In this document: in pieces, positions 1 to 7,070 of the stretch
Layout of the letters: the number at the start of each line of letters is the position of its first letter
Numbering within the stretch: the first letter of the stretch is position 1
Assembly: GCA_030044475.1 (NCBI GenBank)
Contig: JASHVP010000006.1
Coordinates: 1 to 10,627 of the forward strand
Direction: 5' to 3'
Source of the DNA: Thermoplasmata archaeon
GTDB lineage: Archaea > Thermoplasmatota > Thermoplasmata > Lutacidiplasmatales > UBA184
DNA length: 10,627 bases
Notes under the pieces: model-generated
Databases searched by the model: none
Told to the model about the DNA's origin: nothing
The model's input: only the letters and a program-made list of their open reading frames with translations
Translations under genes and position numbers: made by a program

Positions 1-60
1 CGCCCCCCCGCACGAAACGGCGTCTATCTCGCCGCGGCCGGGGCGGCGCGACACCGGCGG

Positions 61-72
61 GCCGACGTCGGC
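61..72. repeat. Perfect 12-bp palindrome GCCGACGTCGGC
   Basis: The 12 bases are identical to their reverse complement. The site lies 44 bases before the kinase ATG at 117 and just upstream of the TATA-like spot, a position where a dimeric regulator could bind. In DNA this GC-rich, short GC palindromes also occur by chance, so an operator role is only a suggestion. Confidence 0.25.
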
Positions 73-84
73 GGGCACGGGCAA

Positions 85-91
85 CGATTTT
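85..91 (+). promoter_or_regulatory. Candidate TATA-like box for the APS kinase gene
   Basis: The bases CGATTTT form the most AT-rich spot before the kinase gene. Their centre is about 29 bases upstream of the ATG at 117, which suits an archaeal TATA box serving a leaderless or near-leaderless transcript. The match to the archaeal consensus is poor and no clear BRE is seen. Confidence 0.25.
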
Positions 92-116
92 CCCCCCGGC
101 CGGCGTGGCGCCCCCG

Positions 117-683
117 ATGCCCACCGCTCCGCCCTCGGTCCCCGACGGGTTCATCGCCTGGATCGAGGGGCTGCCGAGCTCGGGGAAGACGACGCTCTCC
201 CGGTCCGTCGCGGAGCGGCTCAAGGCGAGCGGCCGGAGGGTGGAGATCCTGGACGGGGACGAGGTGCGCCAGATGTTCTCCCCGGAGCTCGGGTTCTCGC
301 GGAAGGACCGCGAGATGCACGCGCGGCGCGTCAGCTACGTCGCGCGGATGCTCGCCCGCAACGGCGTGGCCGTGCTCGTGGCGATGATCACCCCGTACGA
401 GACCTCGCGGCAGGCCGCCCGCGCCGGGGTCGGACCGCGCTTCACCGAGATCTGGCTGAAGTGCCCGCTCGAGGTCTGCCGCCAGCGGGACGCCAAGGGC
501 CTCTACGAGCGGTCCCGCCTGGGCGGGGTGGCGCGCCTGACCGGCGTCGACGACCCGTTCGAGGAGCCGCTCGCCCCGGACCTGACCGTCGACACCGGCC
601 ACCTCTCGGTGCCGGAGGCGACGAACCAGATCCTCGAGCACCTCGTCGCGAAGGGGTTCCTCCCGCCGCCCGCGACGGGCTGA
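117..683 (+). CDS. cysC: Adenylylsulfate (APS) kinase family protein
   Basis: Predicted to phosphorylate adenosine 5'-phosphosulfate at the 3' position with ATP, giving PAPS for sulfation or assimilation; cytosolic. The 188-residue protein has a P-loop (GLPSSGKTT, 18-26), a DGDEVR motif (46-51), the lid segment GFSRKDR (59-65) and the family block QRDAKGLYERSR (123-134), followed by the usual TGVDDPFEEP region. Length is typical of stand-alone CysC. The Asn usually found in the DRxxN part of the lid is His68 here, a possible sign of altered substrate choice. I chose ATG 117 because a TATA-like spot lies about 29 bases upstream; GTG 105 would add four residues. No Shine-Dalgarno is seen. No ATP sulfurylase or PAPS reductase gene is present nearby. 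It converges on aceA with 6 bases between the stop codons. Fold and family are clear; the physiological role is not. Confidence 0.85.
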   Translation: MPTAPPSVPDGFIAWIEGLPSSGKTTLSRSVAERLKASGRRVEILDGDEVRQMFSPELGFSRKDREMHARRVSYVARMLARNGVAVLVAMITPYETSRQAARAGVGPRFTEIWLKCPLEVCRQRDAKGLYERSRLGGVARLTGVDDPFEEPLAPDLTVDTGHLSVPEATNQILEHLVAKGFLPPPATG

Positions 684-689
684 CGTGTC

Positions 690-2030
690 TCACTCGGCCT
701 TCGAGGCCGCGGATCGGCCCCGGCCCTTCGCCGCCGGTTCCTTCGGCGCGTCCGGCCGACGGGCGGCGAACTGATCGGCCTCGGTCGACCCCTCCATCGC
801 GAGGGTCGAGGTGAGCCCGCCGGAGAGGATCTGGGCGACCTCGTCGAAGTACCCCGTGCCGACGAACGTCTGGTGCTTCACCGCCCGGTAGCCGGCCTCC
901 TCCGCGGCGAACTCCTCCTGCTGGAGCTCGGAGTAGGCGAGCATGCCGCGGTCCTTGTACTCCTGCGCGAGCCGGAACATCGACAGGTTGAGGGCGTGGA
1001 AGCCGGCGAGGGTCACGAACTGGAACTTGTAGCCGAGCTCCGCCAGCGCGCCCGGGAACCGGCGGATCTCGGCCGCGGAGAGCTTCTTCGCCCAGTTGAA
1101 CGACGGGGAGCAGTTGTACGCGAGGAGCTTCCCCGGATGCGCGGCGCGGACCGCCTCCGCGAACTGGCGGGCCTCGTCCAGGTCGGGGCCGGCGGTCTCG
1201 AACCAGAGGAGGTCGGCGTACGGCGCGTAGGAGAGGGCGCGGGCGATCGCCGCCTCGAGGCCGTCCCGGATCACGAAGAACCCCTCGCTCGTCCGCTGGC
1301 CCGTGATGAACTCCTGGTCGCGCGGGTCGACGTCGCTCGTCAGGAGCCTCGCCGACAGCGCGTCGGTCCGGGCGATCAGGACCGTCGGGACGTCGAGGAG
1401 GTCGGCGGCGAGCCGGGCGGCCCACAGCTTCTGGTTGAACTCCCGGGTCGGGACGAGGACCTTGCCGCCGAGGTGGCCGCACTTCTTCGCGGACGCCAGC
1501 TGGTCCTCCAGGTGGAGGCCCGCCGTGCCCGCCTCGATCAGCGCCTTGGTCAGCTCGAAGACGTTCAGGTTCCCGCCGAAGCCGGCCTCGGCGTCCGCGA
1601 CGATCGGGGCGTACCAGTACGTCGATCCCGCCCCGGCGGCGTGCTGCTTCTCGTCCTCGCGCTGGAAGGCGTGGTTGATCCGGCGGACGAGCGTCGGCAT
1701 CGAGTCGGCCGGGTAGAGGCTCTGGTCGGGGTACGTCTGCCCGGCGTCGTTCGCGTCGGCCGCGACCTGCCAGCCGCTCGCGTAGATCGCGGCGAGCCCG
1801 GCCTGGACGACCTGGACCGCCTGGGTCCCGGTCATCGCCCCGAGCGTCGGGACGTACGGCTCCTGCCGGAGGAGGCCCCAGAGCCGCCGGGCCCCGAGCG
1901 TCGCGAGGGTGTGCTCGACCCGGACCGAACCCCGCAGGCGGAGGACGTCCTCGGGTCGGTACGGCCGGAGGATGCCGGCCCATCGTTCGTCGGTCTTCCA
2001 CTCCGCGGCCAACTCCTCGCCTCCCGTCAT
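690..2030 (-). CDS. aceA: Isocitrate lyase
   Basis: Splits isocitrate into glyoxylate and succinate, the first step of the glyoxylate shunt; cytosolic. The 446-residue protein carries the signature KKCGHLGGK (182-190) with catalytic Cys184. Other ICL blocks are WYAPIVADAEAGFGG (139-153), DVPTVLIARTDA (213-224), the YNCSPSFNW segment (305-313) and KHQTFVGTGYFD (385-396). These separate it from methylisocitrate lyase and PEP mutase relatives. The catalytic core matches bacterial-type AceA of about 430 residues. After the normal family end near QF (420-421) there is an extra basic, Ala/Lys/Arg-rich tail of about 25 residues, probably disordered. ATG 2030 overlaps the aceB stop (ATGA). A GGAGGGG sequence lies 7 bases upstream, inside the end of aceB, and supports this start. 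It is the second gene of the aceB-aceA operon. Confidence 0.97.
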   Translation of the reverse strand: MTGGEELAAEWKTDERWAGILRPYRPEDVLRLRGSVRVEHTLATLGARRLWGLLRQEPYVPTLGAMTGTQAVQVVQAGLAAIYASGWQVAADANDAGQTYPDQSLYPADSMPTLVRRINHAFQREDEKQHAAGAGSTYWYAPIVADAEAGFGGNLNVFELTKALIEAGTAGLHLEDQLASAKKCGHLGGKVLVPTREFNQKLWAARLAADLLDVPTVLIARTDALSARLLTSDVDPRDQEFITGQRTSEGFFVIRDGLEAAIARALSYAPYADLLWFETAGPDLDEARQFAEAVRAAHPGKLLAYNCSPSFNWAKKLSAAEIRRFPGALAELGYKFQFVTLAGFHALNLSMFRLAQEYKDRGMLAYSELQQEEFAAEEAGYRAVKHQTFVGTGYFDEVAQILSGGLTSTLAMEGSTEADQFAARRPDAPKEPAAKGRGRSAASKAE

Positions 2031-3676
2031 ACGACGTCCCCTCCGAACTCCCGGTCGAGCCGGTCGGAGTACCGTGCCGGAAAGAAGTCGGGGAAGTCGT
2101 CCCCGGTGGCGAGCTCGTCGAGGACGACCGACGCGCCGGCGAGCGACGCCGCCGTCGCGGCCGTCTCCGGTCGCTCCGCCCGGAGGGCGACCGCCTCGTC
2201 GGCGATGACGGTGCGGACGGCGTCGGCCGTGAGCGGCCCGCTCCCGTCCACCGGCACCGCGTACCGGACCCACTGCCAGAGCTGGGCCCGGGCGATCTCG
2301 ACCGTCGCGGCGTCCTCCATCAACTGGTCGATCGGGACGCATCCGATGCCCCGGAGCCAGGCGTCGAGGTACCGCAGCGCCGCCCGGACGTTCGTCCGCA
2401 CGCCGCTCGGGCGGACCGGTCCGGGCGGCACCCGGAGGAGTTGGTCGGCCCGGATCCCCGGGGTGCCGGGGTGGGTGGCGACCTGGTTCGCCCCCGCCAT
2501 GCCGTGGTCGAACACCTCCTGGGCGACCGCGACGAGGCCCGGGTGCGCGACCCACGTCCCGTCGTGGCCGACCGCGACCTCGCGCTCCTTGTCCGCCCGG
2601 ACCTTCGCGAGCGCGGCCGCGCTGGCGACCGGGTCCCCCCGGATCGGGATCTGCGCGGCCATCCCGCCGATGGCGTGGGCCCCCCGCCGGTGACAGGTCG
2701 TGACCAGCAGCCGCGAATAGGCGTCCAGGAACGGCGTCGTCATCGGCAGCAGCGCCCGGTCGGGGAAGATCGCCGCCGGGTCGTCCCGGTACTGCTTGAG
2801 GAAGCTGAAGATGTAGTCCCAGCGCCCGCAGTTCAACCCGGCGGAATGGTCCTTCAGCGCGAAGAGGATCTCGTCCATCTCGAACGCCGCCGGGAGCGTC
2901 TCGATCAGGACCGTCGCGCGGACCGTTCCCCGGGGGAGCCCGGCCCATCGCTCGGCGACGTCGAAGACGTCGTCCCAGAGCGACGCCTCGCCGTAGTGCT
3001 CGACCTTCGGGAGGTAGAAGTACGGCCCCGTGCCCCGGGCCACCAGCTCGGCGGCGTTGTGGGCGAAGTAGAGACCGAAGTCGACGAGGCTCGCCGAGAG
3101 GGGAACGCCCCCCACCGTGAGGTGCCGCTCCTCGAGGTGCCAGCCGCGCGGCCGGACCATGAGCGTCGCCGGCGCGTCGTGCAGCCGGTAGTCGCGGCCG
3201 TCCGGGCTCGTCCAGCGGATCGTCCGTTGCACGGCGTCGATCAGGTTCGCCTGCCCCCGGAGGGTCCCGAGCCAGGTCGGCGCGTGGGCGTCCTCGAAGT
3301 CGGCCATGAAGACCCGGGCGCCCGAGTTCAACGCGTTGATGATCGTCTTCCGGTCGACCGGCCCGGTGATCTCGACCCGACGATCGACGAGATCCGGCGG
3401 CGGGGGAGCCACCCGCCAGTCGGATTCCCGCAACGCGCGGCTCTCCGGGAGGAACCCCGGACGGTGTCCCTCGCGCAGCGCCTCGCGGAACCGGGGGCGG
3501 GCGGCGAGGAGCTCGCGGCGACGCCGGTCGAACCGGTGGACGAGGTCGCCCACGAACCCGAGGGCCTCGTCCGAGAGGACCGGGCGCAGGTCGGACGGAA
3601 CGGGGCCCTCGACGCGGACCGAGGCGACCCGGCGTTCACCGGGGAGCGGCTCGCCCGGGGGTGGGGGCGCGATCAT
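2027..3676 (-). CDS. aceB: Malate synthase (A type)
   Basis: Condenses glyoxylate with acetyl-CoA to malate, the second glyoxylate-shunt step, so it uses the product of the adjacent aceA enzyme. The 549-residue protein is the usual length for malate synthase A rather than the longer G type. Recognisable blocks are KTIINALNSGARVFMADFED (110-129), the RPRGWH segment (175-180, catalytic Arg), LIETLPAAFEMDEIL (257-271), the SAGLNCGRWDYIF block (278-290), CHRRGAHAIGGMAA (328-341) and LMEDAATVE (452-460). By analogy with E. coli AceB, Glu259 and Asp287 are the likely Mg ligands and Asp455 the catalytic base. ATG 3676 is the first possible start, because the frame upstream has no ATG or GTG. No Shine-Dalgarno is visible. 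It is the first gene of the operon, preceded by a 138-base gap with a candidate promoter, and overlaps aceA by 4 bases. Confidence 0.97.
   Translation of the reverse strand: MIAPPPPGEPLPGERRVASVRVEGPVPSDLRPVLSDEALGFVGDLVHRFDRRRRELLAARPRFREALREGHRPGFLPESRALRESDWRVAPPPPDLVDRRVEITGPVDRKTIINALNSGARVFMADFEDAHAPTWLGTLRGQANLIDAVQRTIRWTSPDGRDYRLHDAPATLMVRPRGWHLEERHLTVGGVPLSASLVDFGLYFAHNAAELVARGTGPYFYLPKVEHYGEASLWDDVFDVAERWAGLPRGTVRATVLIETLPAAFEMDEILFALKDHSAGLNCGRWDYIFSFLKQYRDDPAAIFPDRALLPMTTPFLDAYSRLLVTTCHRRGAHAIGGMAAQIPIRGDPVASAAALAKVRADKEREVAVGHDGTWVAHPGLVAVAQEVFDHGMAGANQVATHPGTPGIRADQLLRVPPGPVRPSGVRTNVRAALRYLDAWLRGIGCVPIDQLMEDAATVEIARAQLWQWVRYAVPVDGSGPLTADAVRTVIADEAVALRAERPETAATAASLAGASVVLDELATGDDFPDFFPARYSDRLDREFGGDVV
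2038..2044 (-). promoter_or_regulatory. Shine-Dalgarno sequence for aceA
   Basis: On the minus strand GGAGGGG precedes the aceA ATG by 7 bases, inside the last codons of aceB. It fixes the aceA start and suggests that this second gene is translated by internal initiation from the shared mRNA. The first gene of the operon has no comparable site. Confidence 0.6.
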
Positions 3677-3698
3677 CGGAGGTCCCGGGGCGACGGAA

Positions 3699-3708
3699 CC
3701 CCCGGGGG
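3699..3708. repeat. CCCCCGGGGG palindrome in the aceB leader
   Basis: This is a perfect 10-base GC palindrome about 23 bases upstream of the aceB ATG. If aceB is transcribed from the candidate box at 3729-3736, the palindrome lies at or near the transcript start and could act as an operator or a short hairpin. The base composition makes chance occurrence quite possible. Confidence 0.2.
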
Positions 3709-3728
3709 AGTCGGACCGGCCGGGGAGG

Positions 3729-3745
3729 ATAACTAGCCTTCTCCC
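3729..3745 (-). promoter_or_regulatory. Candidate promoter of the aceB-aceA operon
   Basis: On the minus strand a purine-rich GGGAGAAGG is followed directly by CTAGTTAT, the most AT-rich spot in the gap. This resembles a BRE plus TATA box. Transcription would start about 25 bases downstream, leaving a leader of roughly 30 bases before ATG 3676. Read as a bacterial promoter, the same bases are only a weak -10 without an obvious -35. Confidence 0.3.
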
Positions 3746-3814
3746 GCGGGCGGACCCCCGTCCTCGGACGATCGCCGGTCGGCGGTCCTCCGGCGACCCC
3801 CGGTCCTCCCGTCC

Positions 3815-4732
3815 TCACGGCCCCGGGGCGTAGACGAGGTCCCGGAGCGCCTCGACGATCCGGTCGTCGTCGTTCGGCATCGGTACGCGATGGTAGCCGA
3901 CCTTCTGCTGCGCCGCGAACTCGCGGACGACGTGGTCCAGGTCGTAGAGCACCTCGAGGTGCTCGAAGACGAAGCCGAACGGGGCGACGAGCTGCTCCGG
4001 GTGCCCCCGGTCGCGCCACTCGACCATCTTGTCGTTGATGTCGGGGGTCAACCACGGCTCGGTGGTGTTGCCGGGGCTCTGGTAGGTGAAGTCCCAGAAC
4101 GGCGGACCGGCCCCGCGCGCGATCCGCCGGGCCGTCTCGGTCACGATCTCCGGATACGGGTCGCCGGCGTCCCGGTGGCGCGCCGGGAGGCTGTGGGCGG
4201 AGAGGAGGACGACCGTGCCGGCCGGGAGCCGAGCGAGCTCGCGGTGGAGCGCCTCGGTCCAGTATCCGATCCAGTGCGGGTTCGTGTGCCAGCCGGTCCG
4301 CAACGTGACCTCGGGCGGGTGGGCGGTCTTCGCCCTCCCGGCCGCGATCGACCGCTCGTACGGCGCGAGGATCCACGGCGAGGCGTACGGCGAGAGCGGG
4401 ATCGCGATCAGATGGCGGACGCCGGCGTCCGCCGCCTCCCGGATCGCGTCGGCGGCGTGCGGCGCCCAGTGCTTCGTGCCGAGGAAGACGGGGACGGGCC
4501 GCCCCTCGCGCGCGAGCCGGGCGGCGAGTTTGACGCGGAGGGAGCTGATGATGCGCAGCTGCGGCGACCAGCCGATCAGTTCGTACCGCCGGCGGTACTC
4601 CTCGACCAGCTCCGGGCGCGGCGGGTGCCCGATCACCTCCGCGAGGTAGCCGGGAAGGTCGGCCGGCCCGGCGGGGCTGCCGTAGCCCAGGAGCAGCACC
4701 CCGCTGCCGTCGGGAAGGGTCGGTTCGGTCAT
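3815..4732 (-). CDS. hemH: Ferrochelatase, probably coproporphyrin III type
   Basis: Inserts Fe(II) into the porphyrin ring. The 305-residue protein resembles the soluble, monoderm-type enzyme (B. subtilis HemH, now CpfC), which acts on coproporphyrin III. Visible features are LLGYGSP (14-20) with Tyr17 at the place of the B. subtilis metal-facing Tyr13, IGWSPQL (53-59), GTKHWAPH (85-92), LLSAHSLP (176-183) with catalytic His180, the GDPYP block, QSPGNT (218-223), and FEHLEVLYD (256-264) with Glu260. His180 and Glu260 correspond to B. subtilis His183 and Glu264. There is no extra C-terminal Cys-rich iron-sulfur segment and no membrane anchor. Start ATG 4732 overlaps the hemE stop (ATGA) and is preceded by GGAGGGG; a longer frame upstream only reads through hemE antiparallel to no known domain. 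It is the last gene of the haem operon. A HemQ gene in the same operon supports the coproporphyrin assignment. Confidence 0.95.
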   Translation of the reverse strand: MTEPTLPDGSGVLLLGYGSPAGPADLPGYLAEVIGHPPRPELVEEYRRRYELIGWSPQLRIISSLRVKLAARLAREGRPVPVFLGTKHWAPHAADAIREAADAGVRHLIAIPLSPYASPWILAPYERSIAAGRAKTAHPPEVTLRTGWHTNPHWIGYWTEALHRELARLPAGTVVLLSAHSLPARHRDAGDPYPEIVTETARRIARGAGPPFWDFTYQSPGNTTEPWLTPDINDKMVEWRDRGHPEQLVAPFGFVFEHLEVLYDLDHVVREFAAQQKVGYHRVPMPNDDDRIVEALRDLVYAPGP

Positions 4733-5769
4733 GCGGCCCCTCCGGCGCCGAACTCGTGCACGGCGGTCACCAACGCCTCGACGCACTCCGGCTTCGCGTC
4801 CGGCGGAACGCCGTGGCCGAGGTTGAATACGTGCCCCCGGTGGTCCGGGAGCTCGTCCAGCACCTCCCGGGCCATCCGGCGAACGGTCGCCGCGTCCGTG
4901 AGGAGCGTCATCGGGTCGAGGTTGCCCTGGAGGGCGATCTCGGGACCGACCGAACGGCGGACCGAACCGAGCGGGACCCGCCAGTCGACGCCGAGCGCGG
5001 AGGCGTGCGACGTGCCGGCGAGGTCGAGCAGGTGGGCGGACCCGGTGCTGAAGTAGATCGTGGGTCGCCCGGTCGAGCGGAGCGCGTCGAACACGGTTCG
5101 GAGGCGGGGGAGCACCATCGATTCAAAGGTTCTGCGGGAGAGCTGGCCGACCCAGGTGTCGAACAGCTGCAGCGCGTCGGCGCCGGCCCGTGCCTGCATC
5201 GTCAGATAATCGATCGTCACGTCGGTGAGCCGGTCGAGCAACCGACCGAACGTCGACGGGTCCCCGAGGAGCATCCGCCGGGTCTCCACGAACTCCCGCG
5301 ACGGGCGTCCCTCGACGAGGTAGCTCGCGAGCGTGAACGGGGCGCCCGCGAAGCCGACGATCGGCCGATCCGGTCGCCGCTCCCGGAAGCCTCGGATCGC
5401 GTCCCCGACGAACCCCGCGTCGCGGGTCGCCTCGAACGCCCCGAGCGACTCGACCTGCGCCCGGGCGCGGAGCGGAACGGCGACCACCGGCCCGACGCCG
5501 GGGTCGATCTGGAAGTCGACGCCGAGACCGAAGAACGGGAGCGTGATGTCCGCGAAGACGACCGCCGCGTCGAGGTCGTAGCGGGCGAGCGGCTCCGTCG
5601 TCACCTCGACCGCGAGCGCCGGCGTCCGCGCAATCTCCAGGATGCCGTGCCGCTCCCGGAGCGCGCGGTACCCCGGGAGATGCCGTCCGGCCTGCCGCAT
5701 GAGCCAGACCGGCACGACGTCGACCGGCTCCCCGCGGAGCGCCCGCCCGAGCCGGTCGCGTCGGTTCAT
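4729..5769 (-). CDS. hemE: Uroporphyrinogen decarboxylase
   Basis: Removes four carboxyl groups from the acetate side chains of uroporphyrinogen III to give coproporphyrinogen III; cytosolic and cofactor-free. The 346-residue protein shows both family signatures: PVWLMRQAGRHLPGYR (20-35), with Arg25 and Arg29 for substrate binding, and GFAGAPFTLASYLVEG (139-154). Other expected residues are Asp74 in FADITLPF, Tyr150, the block QLFDTWVGQLS (201-211), YFSTGSAHLL (239-248), QGNLDP (281-286) and His319 in NLGHGVPP. Length is standard. ATG 5769 overlaps the hemL stop (ATGA); upstream lies only a G-rich stretch without a clear Shine-Dalgarno, and translational coupling is likely. Product passes to a coproporphyrinogen oxidase not encoded here, then to HemH. 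Confidence 0.97.
   Translation of the reverse strand: MNRRDRLGRALRGEPVDVVPVWLMRQAGRHLPGYRALRERHGILEIARTPALAVEVTTEPLARYDLDAAVVFADITLPFFGLGVDFQIDPGVGPVVAVPLRARAQVESLGAFEATRDAGFVGDAIRGFRERRPDRPIVGFAGAPFTLASYLVEGRPSREFVETRRMLLGDPSTFGRLLDRLTDVTIDYLTMQARAGADALQLFDTWVGQLSRRTFESMVLPRLRTVFDALRSTGRPTIYFSTGSAHLLDLAGTSHASALGVDWRVPLGSVRRSVGPEIALQGNLDPMTLLTDAATVRRMAREVLDELPDHRGHVFNLGHGVPPDAKPECVEALVTAVHEFGAGGAA
4737..4743 (-). promoter_or_regulatory. Shine-Dalgarno sequence for hemH
   Basis: GGAGGGG on the minus strand lies 4 bases before the hemH ATG (6 bases from the GGAGG core), inside the end of hemE. It confirms the start at 4732 and is the same heptamer seen before aceA. The other overlapping genes here have weak or no such sites. 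Confidence 0.55.
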
Positions 5770-7070
5770 GCGCCGCGCCCCATCCCCCGGAAGGCGCGCG
5801 CGACCGCCCGGACGACGGCGTCGACCGCGGCCGGTCCGGTCGCCGCCGAGACGAACGTGGTCTCGAGCGGCGACGGGGGAAGGTAGACGCCCTCGCGCAG
5901 CAGGGCGTGGAAGAAGCGGGCGTAGCGGAGGCGGTCGACCGCGACGGCGTCGTCGTAGGTCCGGGGCGAGCCGGGGCCGAAGACCACTCCCAGCAACGAC
6001 CCGACCCGGGCGAGGTGGAAGTCCGGCACGCCCGCCGCGACCGCCCGCTCCGTCCAGGCGGCCGCCAGGTCGCGCGAGGTCCGCTCGAGGCGGCGGTAGA
6101 GGGAGGGCGTGAGCGCATCGAGCGTCGCCGCCCCGGCGGCCATCGAGACCGGGTTCCCGGCGAGCGTCCCGGCCTGGTAGACCGGGCCGAGGGGGGCGAC
6201 CGTTTCCATGACCTCGCCCCGCCCCCCGTACGCGCCCACCGGCATCCCGCCGCCGATCACCTTCCCGAACGTGACGAGGTCGGCCCGCAGCCCGTACTCC
6301 GGATGGACCGCCCCGCGCCGGAGCCGGAACCCGGTGATCACCTCGTCGGCGATGACGAGGGCCCCCGCGTCCGCGGCCAAGCGGCCGATCCCGCGAAGGA
6401 ACCCGGGCGCCGGCGGCACGAGGTTCATGTTCGCGGCGACCGGCTCGACGACGACGGCCGCGATCGTCGGCCCGATCTCCTCGAACCGACGCCGGGCGGC
6501 CGCGAGGTCGTTGTACGGGAGCACGACCGTGTCCGCGACGACCGACGGCGGGACCCCGGCCGAGTCGGCGATCGCCGCCGTGGCGACGCCGGAGCCGGCG
6601 CGGGCGAGGAGCCCGTCGGAGTGGCCGTGGTAGCCGCCGGCGAACTTCACGACCCGCGCGCGGCCCGTGAACCCCCGGGCGACGCGGACCGCGGACATGA
6701 CGGCCTCGGTGCCCGAGGAGACGAACCGGAGCCGGTCGACCGTCGGGACCGCGGACCGGATCCGCTCGGCCAGCTCGTGCTCGAGCACGGACGGAGCCCC
6801 GAACGAGAGGCCCCGACCCGCGGTGGCCCGAACGGCCAGGACGACCGCGGGCGGAGCGTGCCCCAGGATCGCCGCGCCCCACGAGCCGACCAGGTCGACG
6901 TACCGGCGCCCGTCGACGTCCCAGAGATACGGCCCCCGCCCGCGGGCGAAGAAGACCGGGGTGCCGCCGACCGCACGGAACGAGCGGACGGGACTGTCGA
7001 CGCCCCCCACGAGGTGCCGCTCGGCCCGGCGGAAGGCGCGGCGCGACCGCGGCCCGCCCCCGGCCGGCAT
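5766..7070 (-). CDS. hemL: Glutamate-1-semialdehyde 2,1-aminomutase
   Basis: A PLP enzyme that converts glutamate-1-semialdehyde to 5-aminolevulinate, completing the C5 route begun by HemA. The 434-residue protein matches the family length. It shows GGVDSPVRSF (22-31), LVGSWGAAILGHAPP (60-74), SSGTEAVMSAVRVARGFTGR (118-137), YHGHSDGLL (147-155), VVVEPVAANM (206-215), the PLP Asp in IADEVITGFR (240-249) and the Schiff-base Lys270 in VTFGKVIGGGMPVGAYGG. These blocks separate it from other class III aminotransferases. ATG 7070 shares its A with the hemQ stop (TGATG), an arrangement that suggests stop-restart coupling; no Shine-Dalgarno is seen. The reading frame extends further upstream, but that part overlaps hemQ out of frame and has no family similarity. 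Confidence 0.97.
   Translation of the reverse strand: MPAGGGPRSRRAFRRAERHLVGGVDSPVRSFRAVGGTPVFFARGRGPYLWDVDGRRYVDLVGSWGAAILGHAPPAVVLAVRATAGRGLSFGAPSVLEHELAERIRSAVPTVDRLRFVSSGTEAVMSAVRVARGFTGRARVVKFAGGYHGHSDGLLARAGSGVATAAIADSAGVPPSVVADTVVLPYNDLAAARRRFEEIGPTIAAVVVEPVAANMNLVPPAPGFLRGIGRLAADAGALVIADEVITGFRLRRGAVHPEYGLRADLVTFGKVIGGGMPVGAYGGRGEVMETVAPLGPVYQAGTLAGNPVSMAAGAATLDALTPSLYRRLERTSRDLAAAWTERAVAAGVPDFHLARVGSLLGVVFGPGSPRTYDDAVAVDRLRYARFFHALLREGVYLPPSPLETTFVSAATGPAAVDAVVRAVARAFRGMGRGA

Larger units (their letters stand above)
1..116. other. Left-edge non-coding region upstream of the APS kinase gene
   Basis: No convincing gene is visible here. The stretch contains a perfect 12-base palindrome (61-72), an AT-richer spot at 85-91, and another mildly AT-rich spot around 13-29. 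It probably holds the promoter of the plus-strand kinase gene and possibly the end or the promoter of a neighbour beyond the window edge. Reading frames running through it on the minus strand are antisense to the kinase gene and look like GC-driven shadows. Confidence 0.5.
3677..3814. other. Intergenic region between hemH and aceB
   Basis: This is the only real gap between minus-strand genes. It contains an AT-richer element (3729-3736) that may be the aceB promoter, a perfect CCCCCGGGGG palindrome (3699-3708) in the likely aceB leader, and two direct copies of CGGTCCTCC (near 3783 and 3801) just after hemH. On the minus strand I find no T-run or strong hairpin plus T-tract after hemH, so the point where haem operon transcription ends is not evident. 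Confidence 0.5.

Noticed and set aside
684..689. Bidirectional terminator between the convergent kinase and aceA genes
   Set aside because: Only 6 bases separate the two stop codons and no hairpin or T-tract is visible there; any terminator must lie within the opposing coding sequence.
442..2001. Minus-strand frame spanning the kinase and aceA
   Set aside because: It is offset from the true aceA frame, reads antisense to the kinase, and is Pro/Arg/Gly-rich without motifs.
2031..2948. N-terminal extension of the aceA reading frame into aceB
   Set aside because: The extra part is out of frame with aceB, compositionally biased and unlike any ICL. ATG 2030 with its Shine-Dalgarno and ATGA overlap is the natural start.
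873..3736. Very long open frames on the plus strand opposite aceA and aceB (about 430-600 codons)
   Set aside because: They run antisense to two genes with unmistakable catalytic motifs, show repetitive Arg/Gly/Glu/Val composition without any domain, and are expected in DNA this GC-rich, where stop codons are scarce.
3783..3809. Possible rho-independent terminator or CRISPR-like repeat after hemH
   Set aside because: There are only two 9-base copies 18 bases apart, no stable hairpin followed by a T-run on the minus strand, and no spacer-repeat periodicity.
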